This document shows positions 25,529-33,972 of a stretch of 64,000 bases of DNA, piece after piece. The position numbers were made by a program, and so were the translations under genes. Positions within the stretch are counted from its first letter, which is position 1. Each line of letters begins with the position of its first letter. The DNA lies in contig CAWFOP010000001.1 of assembly GCA_963817465.1 (NCBI GenBank), positions 11,056 to 75,055 on the forward strand, given 5' to 3'. The notes under the pieces were generated by a model that worked only from the letters and a program-made list of their open reading frames with translations, was not told the DNA's origin and searched no databases. This stretch comes from CAMPKL01 sp963817465. Its GTDB lineage: Bacteria; Acidobacteriota; Terriglobia; Bryobacterales; UBA6623.

Positions 25529-27006
25529 AGAAGCTCGGAGGTCTTGCTGTGTTGCTGACGGGCGTTGCGCTCGGCGTCGGCGTCTGCGCGCTGCTGCTTT
25601 GGAATCCGCTGCGCTGGATGCGAGTGGAGCATCTGTTGGGCCGCGCGCACGAGATCGCCCGCGAGTCGAGGCGGGCCGGTAAGACGCTCTATACGTGCGG
25701 GATGCATCCGCAGGTGATCGAGGACAAGCCGGGGTATTGCCCGATCTGCGGCATGCGGCTCGTACCGCTCGGCGGTACGTGGGCGCAGCCGGCGAACGGC
25801 GAGCGCAAGATTCTGTACTGGCGGGCGCCGATGGACCCGAACTTCATTTCCGATAAGCCCGGTAAGTCGCCGATGGGCATGGACCTGATCCCGGTGTATG
25901 ACGACGAAGCGCCGGAGGAAGGCGGCGTTCGCGTAAATCCGAGCTTCTTGCAGAACTTCGGGGTGACGACAACGGAAGTTAAGCGCGGTTCGCTGCCCAA
26001 GGAGATCCGCACGGTCGGCGTGCTGGCGCACAACGAGCGCAACATCATCTCGGTCAGAACCAAGTTCGAGGGCTGGATCGAGAAGGCTCACGTAGCCAAC
26101 GTCGGCGAGCACGTCGACAAGGGCGCGCTGCTGTTCGAGATCTACAGCCCGCAGCTCGTCACGACGCAGCAGGAGTATCTGGCGGCGCTTGACTACGTTG
26201 CGCGGCTGCGGCGGAGCCAGGCGTACGCGGACGCCATCGAGCGGGCCGAGTCGCTGCGCGACGCGGCGCGGGAGCGCTTGCGCTACTGGGACATCTCCGA
26301 CGAACAGATTGACGAGCTCGATCGATCGAAAACGGCCACGCGCACGCTCAAGTACTACTCGCCGGCGTCCGGATCGGTGGTCGCGAAGATGGGCGACTCG
26401 TTCGAGGGCATGAAGGTCGACTCGGGTATGACCCTGCTGAAGCTGGCTAGTCACAAGACCCTGTGGGTCGAGGGCGACTTCTACGAGAGCGATGTTCGCT
26501 TCTTGCGCGAGGGGCAGCATGTGACCGTCGAGGTCGACGCGTATCCGGGGCGCCGCTGGAGCGGAAAGCTCCTGCTGTTTCGACCGGCGCTGAATCCTCA
26601 GACACGGACGTTGACGGCGCTCATCGAGGTGGCGAACCCGGATCTCGCGCTGCGGCCGCAGATGTACGCGGAAATCAGCGTGCAGGCCCCCGGCGCGTCG
26701 AACGCCGTGGTCGTGCCGCAGCAGGCGGTGCTGCACAGCGGTGAGCGTGCGGTCGTGATCGTGTCCAAGGGTGACGGACTGTTCGAGCCGCGCGAAGTCG
26801 AGCTGGGCATGTCGAGCGGCGACATGCAGCAAGTTACAGCGGGGCTGTCGGCGGGTGAGCGGATCGTGACGTCATCGCAGTTCTTGATCGATTCGGAGAG
26901 CAATCTCAAGGCCGCCATTTCGCAGTTGCTGAGCGGCCGCGAGAGCCAAGCGCCGGCCGATGAGCCCAAGCCCGCGCCGACGCCGGGGACGGACCACCGG
27001 CACTAA
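25525..27006 (+). CDS. cusB: Heavy-metal RND efflux periplasmic adaptor (CusB-like) with N-terminal metal-binding domains
   Basis: A 493-aa membrane-fusion protein starting at ATG 25525 inside the ATGA overlap. One TM/signal helix is followed by a heavy-metal-binding HMBD motif (YTCGMHPQVIEDKPGYCPICGM) and a second, Cys-less copy (APMDPNFISDKPGKSPMGMDL) in which Met/Pro/Lys remain. Then come the barrel, lipoyl and hairpin domains (NERNIISVRTKFEGWIEKA, LLFEIYSPQLVTTQQEYLAAL, LKLASHKTLWVEGDFYESD) and a C-terminal MP domain ending in SQFLIDSESNLKAAI. The tail is His-rich. Cu(I)/Ag(I) is the likely cargo because two Met/Cys-rich motifs are present; other metals are possible. Confidence 0.93.
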   Translation: MKKLGGLAVLLTGVALGVGVCALLLWNPLRWMRVEHLLGRAHEIARESRRAGKTLYTCGMHPQVIEDKPGYCPICGMRLVPLGGTWAQPANGERKILYWRAPMDPNFISDKPGKSPMGMDLIPVYDDEAPEEGGVRVNPSFLQNFGVTTTEVKRGSLPKEIRTVGVLAHNERNIISVRTKFEGWIEKAHVANVGEHVDKGALLFEIYSPQLVTTQQEYLAALDYVARLRRSQAYADAIERAESLRDAARERLRYWDISDEQIDELDRSKTATRTLKYYSPASGSVVAKMGDSFEGMKVDSGMTLLKLASHKTLWVEGDFYESDVRFLREGQHVTVEVDAYPGRRWSGKLLLFRPALNPQTRTLTALIEVANPDLALRPQMYAEISVQAPGASNAVVVPQQAVLHSGERAVVIVSKGDGLFEPREVELGMSSGDMQQVTAGLSAGERIVTSSQFLIDSESNLKAAISQLLSGRESQAPADEPKPAPTPGTDHRH

Positions 27007-27017
27007 AAGGAATCGTC

Positions 27018-30000
27018 ATGTTCGAACGCATCATTGAATGGTCGATCGACAACAAATTCCTCGTGCTGCTGGGAACGCTCCTTCTCGTCGCGGCCGGAGT
27101 GTACAGCCTCAGGAACACTCCACTCGACGCCATTCCCGACCTCTCGGATGTCCAGGTGATCGTGTTCACCGAGTATCCGGGCCAGGCCCCGCGCATCGTC
27201 GAGGATCAGATCACTTATCCGTTGACGACGCAGATGCTGGCGGTTCCTTACGCCAAGGTCGTACGAGGCTATTCGTTCTTCGGCTTTTCGTTCGTCTACA
27301 TCATCTTCGAGGACGGGACGGACATGTATTGGGCCCGCAGCCGCGTGCTCGAATACTTGAACTACGTCTCGGGTCGTCTACCGCGCGGCGTGACGCCGAC
27401 GCTGGGCCCCGATGCGACCGGGGTCGGCTGGGCGTTCCTGTACGCGCTCAAGTCCGACCGCCACGACTTGAGTGAGCTCAGATCGATCCAGGATTGGTAC
27501 CTCAAGTACGAGTTGACAGGCGTGCAGGGGGTTTCCGAAGTAGCATCCATCGGGGGGTTCGTCCGCCAGTATCAGATCACTGTGGACCCGAACAGGCTCC
27601 GCGCCTACAACATCCCGATCTCCAAGATCCGGATGGCCGTCAGTCGCAGCAACAACGACGTCGGCGGCCGGGTGCTCGAGGTGGCCGAGAAAGAATTCAT
27701 GATTCGCGGCCTGGGCTATATCAAATCTCTTGACGACATCCGCAAGATCGCCCTGGGCGTAGACGAACGTGGCACGCCGGTGCTGCTACGCGATGTAGCG
27801 ACGGTGCAAATCGGGCCGGAAATGCGCCGAGGGCTCGCCGACTGGAACGGCGAGGGCGAAGTTGTCGGCGGCGTGGTGATCGTGCGCTATGGGGCCAACG
27901 CCCTGCAGGTCATTGAAGACGTTAAAACCAAGTTGGCGCAACTGAAATCCGGCCTTCCCGAGGGCGTCGAGATCGAGATCGCATACGACCGATCCGCTCT
28001 GATCGAGAGGGCGGTCGAGAACCTAGGCGCAAAGCTCCTCGAGGAGAGTCTCGTCGTGGGACTCGTCTGCATGCTGTTCTTGGCCCACGTGCGAAGCGCT
28101 TTTGTCGCAATCCTCACTTTGCCGATCGGGATCCTGATGGCCTTCATCGTCATGCACGGCCAGGGCATCAACGCGAACATCATGTCGCTGGGAGGCATCG
28201 CCATCGCCATCGGGGCCATGATCGACGCCGCGATTGTGATGATCGAGAACGCGCACAAACACTTGGAGCGCGACGCCGGAAAAAAGCCACATTGGCGGAT
28301 TATTGCTGACGCGGCGACCGAGGTGGGACCCGCGCTGTTCTACTCTCTGCTGGTGATCACCGTGTCGTTCATGCCGGTGTTCACGCTGGAAGCTCAGGAA
28401 GGGCGCTTGTTCAAACCGCTCGCCTATACCAAGACCTATTCCATGGCGGCGGCGGCGCTACTGTCGATCACCCTCGTCCCGGTCCTGATGGGGTACTGGG
28501 TTCGCGGCAAGATTCTGCCGGAAAACAAGAACCCAGTCAATCGCCTGTTGATCCGGTTGTATCACCCGATCCTCGAGCTGGCCGTTCGATTCAAGTGGTC
28601 GTTCCTTCTATTGACCGTGCTGCTGATGGCTGTGACGGTGATGCCTTACTTGCGTTTGGGTTCCGAGTTCATGCCGCCGCTGTGGGAGGGCGACCTTTTA
28701 TATATGCCGACGACATTTCCGGGGGTTTCGATCACCAAAGCGCGTGAGATTCTGCAACAGACGGACAAGATCATTAAGACATTTCCGGAAGTCCGTCACG
28801 TGTTCGGAAAAATCGGCCGCGCGGAGACGGCGACGGACCCGGCGCCGCTGTCGATGATCGAGACCACGATCATGCTCAAGCCGGAAGAAGAGTGGCGTGA
28901 AGGCATGACGCCGGAGAAACTGACCAACGAGCTCAACGCGGCCATCCAGGTCCCCGGTTTGACCAACGCGTGGACGATGCCGATCAAGACACGCATCGAC
29001 ATGCTTTCGACGGGTATCAAGACGCCCGTCGGGATCAAGCTCGCCGGACCCGACTTAGCGGTTCTCGAGAACCTCGGGAAGCAAGTGGAGGCGGTCATCC
29101 GCGACGTACCGAACACTTTGAGCGTTTACGCGGAGCGAGTGATGGGCGGCAATTATTTGGACTTTGAAATCGACCGCGACGCGATCGCTCGCTATGGGCT
29201 CACCGTCGGGGACGTCCAAGACGTCATTCAGTCCGCCATCGGCGGCATGAATATCACGACAACGATCGAAGGGCTGGAGCGCTACCCGGTCAACCTGCGC
29301 TACAGCCGCGACTTGCGGGACGATCTGCCCGCCTTGCGCAGCGTGGTCGTGCCGACGCCGGGCGGTCAACAGATCCCGCTCGGCCAACTTGCGGATCTCA
29401 AGTACGTCCTCGGACCCCCTGCGATCAAAACTGAGAACGCCCGACCAAACGCCTGGATCTACGTCGATCTGAGCAACATCGACGTCGGGACATACGTGGC
29501 GCGCGCACAGCAAGCCGTAGCGGAACAGATCGACGATCCCTACGGGCTACACGATCACGTGGAGCGGTCAGTACGAATACATGCTGCGGGCGCAGCAGCG
29601 CCTGATGTTCGTCGTGCCTCTGACCTTGATGATCATCTTCGTGATCATCTACCTCAACACGGGATCGGTCTTCGAAACGGCTGTGGTTCTGCTGGCGGTA
29701 CCGTTTTCGTTAGTCGGTGCGATCTGGCTGCTCTACCTGCTGAATTACAACATGAGCATCGCGGTGTGGGTCGGCATCATCGCTTTGGCCGGCATCGACG
29801 CCGAGACGGGCGTCGTCATGCTGCTCTACCTCGACATCGCATACGAGGACTACAAGAAACGGGGCATGCTCCACGACCGCAACGACCTGCTGGATGCGAT
29901 CTACCACGGCGCAGTGCAGCGCGTCAGGCCGAAGGTGATGACCGTGGCGGCGATCATCGCCGGGCTGCTGCCGATCATGTGGAGCCATGGGACCGGCTCC

Positions 30001-30162
30001 GACGTGATGAAGCGCATTGCCACACCTATGATCGGCGGCGTGGGCACGTCCGCAGTGGTCGTGCTCGTCATCTACCCGATCATCTACTACCTGTGGAAGA
30101 GACGCGGCCTGCCCGAAGGACGTAAGTTCACCGGCTTCGGCCACATGAGGGAGACGTCATGA
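27018..30162 (+). CDS. cusA: CusA/CzcA-type heavy-metal RND efflux pump, apparent frameshift near 29535
   Basis: An inner membrane proton-driven pump of about 1047 aa when the break is corrected, the usual CusA length. It has 12 TM segments and two large periplasmic loops: IPDLSDVQVIVFTEYPGQAP at the N-terminus, GVGWAFLYALKSDRHDL, and TM4 SLGGIAIAIGAMIDAAIVMIENAHKHLE with its charged proton-relay residues. MPPLWEGDLLYMPTTFPGVS and the Met-rich region after residue 620 follow. As sequenced, frame 1 leaves homology after AEQIDD at about 29535 and continues out of frame to 30125. The other frame resumes with YTITWSGQYEYMLRAQQRL and reaches TGA 30162. Dropping one G at 29535 joins them; the 3145-nt span is one over a multiple of three. 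Eleven nt separate it from cusB. Confidence 0.93.
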
Positions 30163-30863
30163 TCCTTCGAATTGGCTTATACACGCTCCTGATCGCCGCT
30201 TCGGCGTTCCCGGAAACCACCTTCGAGGCGATTCGCAAGAAGCCCTTGTGGCTCGACCAAAAGGGGACGGTGCGCATCGATGACTCGGGCGTCTCGTTTA
30301 CCCCGGCGGGGAAGGACGAAAAGACGCGGACGTGGAGCTATCGAGACATCCAGCATTTGGACCGCATCAGCACGACGGCGTTTGCGCTGTTGAGTTATGA
30401 GGATGTGGCTTGGAAGCTGGGACGCGACCGCACGTATCGCTTCGAGATCACATCAGGCGAGTTTTCCGACGCCTTGTTTGAGCAGGTCGCGTCGCGGATC
30501 GGCAAGCCGGCGACGGACCGCGTCACGGAGGCGCCGGCTACGGCGGAGCAGGAAATCCCGGCGAAGCGTCTGGAGACGTTCGGCGGGGCGGAGGGGGACT
30601 TGTATTTCTCTCCGGAGCGCATCGTCTTCTCGAGCGAAGCCGCGCAGCAGTCGCGAGAATGGACTATCGAGCGAGACGTGGCGTCGGTGTGGTCGTCGGA
30701 CCCTTATCGACTCGAGATTCATGCTTGGGAAGGCAGTCCGGGAGCGTTTCGCAAGCCTCGGGTTTACAAGTTTGCGCTGAAAGCGCCGCTCAATGCGGAG
30801 TTCTACCGGCGGTTGAAGCTGCGGTTGTACGACCTGGACCGGGCGCGCGGGCTGACGCCGTAG
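30159..30863 (+). CDS. Exported protein with two tandem PH-like repeats, end of Cus operon
   Basis: A 234-aa protein starting in an ATGA overlap with cusA, with a signal peptide of about 18 residues. The mature part seems to be an internal duplication. Each half has a 'G-x-V/L-x-x-x-x-x-I/V-x-F' strand, an 'R-x-W-x-x-x-D-I/V' turn, an 'R-x-Y-x-F-x-I/L' strand and a final helix with 'F-x-x-x-L/V-x-x-R' (halves about 20-115 and 125-230). This is the layout of tandem PH-like domains. No named family is recognised. Coupling to cusA suggests an accessory role in metal export, but it could be an unrelated passenger. Confidence 0.65.
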   Translation: MILRIGLYTLLIAASAFPETTFEAIRKKPLWLDQKGTVRIDDSGVSFTPAGKDEKTRTWSYRDIQHLDRISTTAFALLSYEDVAWKLGRDRTYRFEITSGEFSDALFEQVASRIGKPATDRVTEAPATAEQEIPAKRLETFGGAEGDLYFSPERIVFSSEAAQQSREWTIERDVASVWSSDPYRLEIHAWEGSPGAFRKPRVYKFALKAPLNAEFYRRLKLRLYDLDRARGLTP

Positions 30864-30864
30864 G

Positions 30865-31113
30865 CGATGGACATACAACGACAACCGCGAAGCTTGAGCT
30901 CGGACCGTAAGAGCCTGCCTGAAAACGAGATGCTCGTGTTGAGCCCGCAAGGGCGGAGCAACGAACAGCCCCGGATTGAGCGGAGCGGAATCGGGGATCG
31001 ACTGGAAGGAAAGTATTGGAAAGATTATCTTGTATCGCGTTTTAAGACCCCGGGTTCTCGCTACGCTCCACCCGGGGCTATCAATTGCTTCGTCCTCCGG
31101 ACGCCGTCGCGCC
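30865..31113. repeat. Intergenic repeat, copy 1 (with inverted left end)
   Basis: This fills most of the 334-bp gap after the Cus operon. From 30908 it aligns with 32795-32994 over about 200 bp with only scattered differences and small indels. Its distinctive parts are GAAAACGAGATGCTCGTG, a GC-rich GGCGGAGCAAC segment, the hairpin arms AGACCCCGGGTT / CCACCCGGGGCT around TACGCTCC, and TTATCTTG...CGCGTTTTAAG. The first 40 bases (GGACAT...ACAACGACAACCGC.AAGC) match, in inverted orientation, the right end of copy 2. The copy begins right after the stop codon at 30863. No coding capacity. The remaining 31114-31197 shows nothing except the dienelactone hydrolase leader. Confidence 0.75.
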
Positions 31114-31197
31114 GCGGATGCTCACACCTGATGCCGCGTCTGGTTTATGATGACAGCCGCAATCTCCTAATAACTTCCTGACCCCGAGGTGTTCCCC

Positions 31198-32085
31198 ATG
31201 GATCGAAAGAAAGCATCCGAATTTCATCCGCAAGTGTTGCAGTTGTTCGACGCTTATATTCACGGCGGCATCAGCCGGCGAGGCTTCTTGGACAGAGCGG
31301 CTCCACTTGCGGGAGGCAGCGCCGGCGCGGCTGCGATTCTGGCGAGCTTGAGCCCGAACTACTCGTGGGCGCAACAGGTTCCCGAGGACGACCCGCGCAT
31401 CAAGACCAGCCGCATCGAGTATTCGTCGCCCGACGGATACGGCACGGTGAAGGGCCTGTTGGCGCGGCCGGCGAACGCAAGCGGAAAGATTCCGGGCGTG
31501 CTCGTGGTTCATGAGAACCGCGGCTTGAATCCGTATATCGAAGACGTGGCGCGACGGCTTGGCGCGGCCGGGTATCTGGCGCTGGCGCCGGACGGCTTGA
31601 CCTCCCTCGGCGGCTATCCGGGCACGGACGACGAAGGCCGCGCGATGCAGAGCAAGCTCGACCGCAACAAGATGCTCGAAGACTTCGTCGCCGGCGTGAA
31701 GTACCTGCAGAACAACGACGACTGCACGGGCAAGGTCGGCGCGGTGGGCTTCTGTTTCGGCGGCGGCATCGTGAACGCGCTGGCGGTGAGGATACCGACG
31801 CTGGCGGCGGCCGTGCCGTTCTACGGCAGCCAGCCCCCGGCTTCGGACGTGCCGAAGATTCAAGCGCCGCTCATGCTGCAATACGCGGGTCTCGACGAGC
31901 GCATCGATGCGGGCTGGCCCGCGTATGAGGAAGCGCTGAAGGCGAACCGCAAGGAGTACACCGCATACATCTATCCCAACGTGAATCACGGCTTTCACAA
32001 CGACACGACGCCGCGCTACGACGAGGAAGCGGCGAAGCTGGCGTGGGATCGGACGGTGAAGTTCTTCGACGAACATTTGAAGTGA
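31198..32085 (+). CDS. Dienelactone hydrolase family protein, Tat-exported (YghX-like)
   Basis: A 295-aa alpha/beta hydrolase. After a short polar helix (FDAYIHGGISRRGFLDRA) with SRRGFL twin-arginine signature comes a Tat signal helix. The DLH core has VLVVHENRGLNPYIEDVARR, LALAPDGL, the nucleophile Cys elbow GFCFGGG, an Asp in YAGLDERIDAGW and the catalytic His in NVNHGFHNDTTPRYDE. This Cys-Asp-His triad is typical of dienelactone hydrolases. Tat-exported YghX-like members have no proven substrate. Start ATG 31198 with GAGG upstream; a GTG at 31189 is an alternative. It lies between two copies of an intergenic repeat. Confidence 0.92.
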   Translation: MDRKKASEFHPQVLQLFDAYIHGGISRRGFLDRAAPLAGGSAGAAAILASLSPNYSWAQQVPEDDPRIKTSRIEYSSPDGYGTVKGLLARPANASGKIPGVLVVHENRGLNPYIEDVARRLGAAGYLALAPDGLTSLGGYPGTDDEGRAMQSKLDRNKMLEDFVAGVKYLQNNDDCTGKVGAVGFCFGGGIVNALAVRIPTLAAAVPFYGSQPPASDVPKIQAPLMLQYAGLDERIDAGWPAYEEALKANRKEYTAYIYPNVNHGFHNDTTPRYDEEAAKLAWDRTVKFFDEHLK

Positions 32086-32092
32086 GGGGCCC

Positions 32093-32743
32093 ATGCGGTA
32101 TTTGATTGTTTTGCTTGCCCTCGCGGGCTGCGCGTCGACGCCGCAACAAGGCATTGACGTTCAGCAGGTCTTCAGGGCCGCGGTTTCGGGTGACAAGGCG
32201 GCGTTTGATCAGCTCATACGCCAAGCGGAGTCGGGCGATGCGACCGCCCAGAATCTGTTGGGCAATTACTATTCGAACCAAGACGCAGCCAACCCGCACG
32301 AGCTAGACCCTGTCGAAGCCTTCAAGTGGCATTCCAGGGCCGCCCGCGGCGGGTCTGTCTATGCCCAAGGCGCATTGGCGGACGAATACCTGCACGGTCG
32401 CGGCACGGATCAGAATACGGACGTCGGGATGGCATGGCTCCGAATTGCGGCCGATCGCGGCGAACCGCTGGCGCTATACAACCTGGGCAACGTCTATCGG
32501 CGACCGGGCGCCGAGCAAGATCTGATTCAGACGTATAGGTGGTGGACCGTGATGATGCGCCGGATCGTCGACGGTGATATCAAATCGTTCCCTGATCCCG
32601 CGGCCGCGATTCCCGTGGTGCGAGAGCGCCGCGCCCAAATCGCAGAGCGGATGGCGGCTGAGCAGATCGCCGAGGCCGAGCGTTTGGCGGAGGCGTGGCG
32701 TCCGAAGACGTGGGAGGAGATTCGGGCGGAGGCGCCGATCTAG
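32093..32743 (+). CDS. Sel1/TPR repeat lipoprotein
   Basis: A 216-aa protein whose lipobox LALAGC puts the lipidated Cys at residue 13. Three or four Sel1-like repeats follow, of the form 'A-x-x-x-L-G-x-x-Y/Y-L-H-G-R-G' with 'A-F-K-W-x-x-x-A-A-x-x-G' (residues 45-160), then a charged Glu/Ala/Arg helix. Sel1 repeat proteins act as scaffolds for protein-protein contacts in the envelope. It starts 7 nt after the dienelactone hydrolase and is likely co-transcribed with it. Confidence 0.82.
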   Translation: MRYLIVLLALAGCASTPQQGIDVQQVFRAAVSGDKAAFDQLIRQAESGDATAQNLLGNYYSNQDAANPHELDPVEAFKWHSRAARGGSVYAQGALADEYLHGRGTDQNTDVGMAWLRIAADRGEPLALYNLGNVYRRPGAEQDLIQTYRWWTVMMRRIVDGDIKSFPDPAAAIPVVRERRAQIAERMAAEQIAEAERLAEAWRPKTWEEIRAEAPI

Positions 32744-32794
32744 GCGCCTGAGAGCACCGCAAGCTCAATGAGGTTGCGGCTTGAACCTCTCCCT

Positions 32795-33060
32795 TACGAG
32801 CCTGTGTGAAAACGAGATGCTCGTGTTGAGCCGCAAGGGCGGAGCAACTAACAGCCCCGGATCGAGCGGAGCGGAATCCGGGGATCGACTGGACGGAGTA
32901 ATGGAAAGATTATCTTGGATCGCGTTTTAAGACCCCGGGTTCCGCTACGCTCCACCCGGGGCTATCCATTGCTTGTCCGCCGGACGAGTTCGCGCGGGCG
33001 TTTTCACACAACCTCTCACGCCCAGGGCTCATGCTTGGCGGTTGTCGTTGTGGGATGTCC
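32795..33060. repeat. Intergenic repeat, copy 2 (with terminal inverted repeats)
   Basis: 32795-32994 is the second copy of the repeat at 30908-31113. Its left end has CCTGTGTGAAAACG and its right end the reverse complement, CGTTTTCACACAACCTC (33000-33016), so the unit has terminal inverted repeats like a non-autonomous transposable element or MITE. The following 33017-33060 (GCTCATGCTTGGCGGTTGTC...) is an inverted match to the first 40 bases of copy 1. It stops exactly at the 3' end of the aminotransferase gene. Internal hairpin ACCCCGGGTT/ACCCGGGGCT as in copy 1. No ORF of its own. Confidence 0.75.
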
Positions 33061-33917
33061 TACCGATGCCCGACCGTATACGCGCGAATGTATTCCTGCA
33101 AGTGCGTTCGCAGCTTCTCCATCACCGGCCAAGCGCCGGTAGCCTTCAACGGCCGTCCTTCGATGCTCGATACAGGCAACAGCTCACGCGTCGAAGAGGT
33201 GATGAAGACTTCATCGGCCGAGTAGAGATCGTTGACCGTGAGAACCTTCTCCTCGACCGGACACACGACCTGATCGAGCTCGCTCAGCATCACCTCGCGA
33301 GTCACGCCCGGCAGCGGCCCGCTGGACAGCGGCGGCGTATAGGTGACGCCGTTGATGACGGCGAAAATGTTCGCCGAAGTGCACTCCGCCACCTCCGCGC
33401 GCTCGTTGAGCAAGATCACTTCATCGAATCCCTTCGCCTGCGCCGCCTCGAGCATCGTCAAGTTGTGCGCCCACGAAAGCGTCTTCGTCCCCGCGAAAGG
33501 AGACGCGGCGTGACGCCCTTGCTCGCGGATGCCCAAGGTCGCCGTCGCGCCCCAGTGCGATTCGTCGATTGAAAAGGCGACCAGATCCGACGCCTTTCCC
33601 GACCCTGGCCCTTCCCAGACGCCGCCCCGGCTGCGGAACACGCACAGGCGCATTTTTGCTTCCGGAGTTTGGTTCCGCTCGATCAATTGCAACAGTAGGC
33701 TGCGAACTTGGCCCGGGTCGAACGGCAGTTCGACGTGAATCAAAGCCGCATCCCGCGTCATCCGCGCCCAATGGCGCTCCCAGGCGAACGGCACGCCTTG
33801 ATAGATGCGCAGCGTGGTGAAGACGCCCCAGCCCGCCAACAATCCAAGCTGCCCAGGCCGAAAAATCGCCTCGTCGGCCGGAACGATTTGATCGTTGTAG
33901 AGGACGTAAGGGTGCAT
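33060..33917 (-). CDS. Class IV (branched-chain/D-amino acid/aminodeoxychorismate lyase family) PLP enzyme
   Basis: A 285-aa fold-type IV PLP protein: YNDQIVPADEAIFRPGQLGLLAGWGVFTTLR at the N-terminus, the catalytic Lys in AGTKTLSWAHNLTM, the family signature EVILLNERAEVAECTSANIFAV, then LPGVTREVML and DEVFITSSTRELLPV. The substrate is uncertain: the shape fits 4-amino-4-deoxychorismate lyase (PabC) or a D-amino acid transaminase at least as well as IlvE, and a second, more IlvE-like gene lies at 56.7 kb. The 3' end abuts the repeat element. Start ATG 33917. Confidence 0.85.
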   Translation of the reverse strand: MHPYVLYNDQIVPADEAIFRPGQLGLLAGWGVFTTLRIYQGVPFAWERHWARMTRDAALIHVELPFDPGQVRSLLLQLIERNQTPEAKMRLCVFRSRGGVWEGPGSGKASDLVAFSIDESHWGATATLGIREQGRHAASPFAGTKTLSWAHNLTMLEAAQAKGFDEVILLNERAEVAECTSANIFAVINGVTYTPPLSSGPLPGVTREVMLSELDQVVCPVEEKVLTVNDLYSADEVFITSSTRELLPVSSIEGRPLKATGAWPVMEKLRTHLQEYIRAYTVGHR

Positions 33918-33972
33918 TAGGTCCCATTATGTCGAACCGGCGGCCGCCGACAGAGGCCGCTTACCCGACTAA

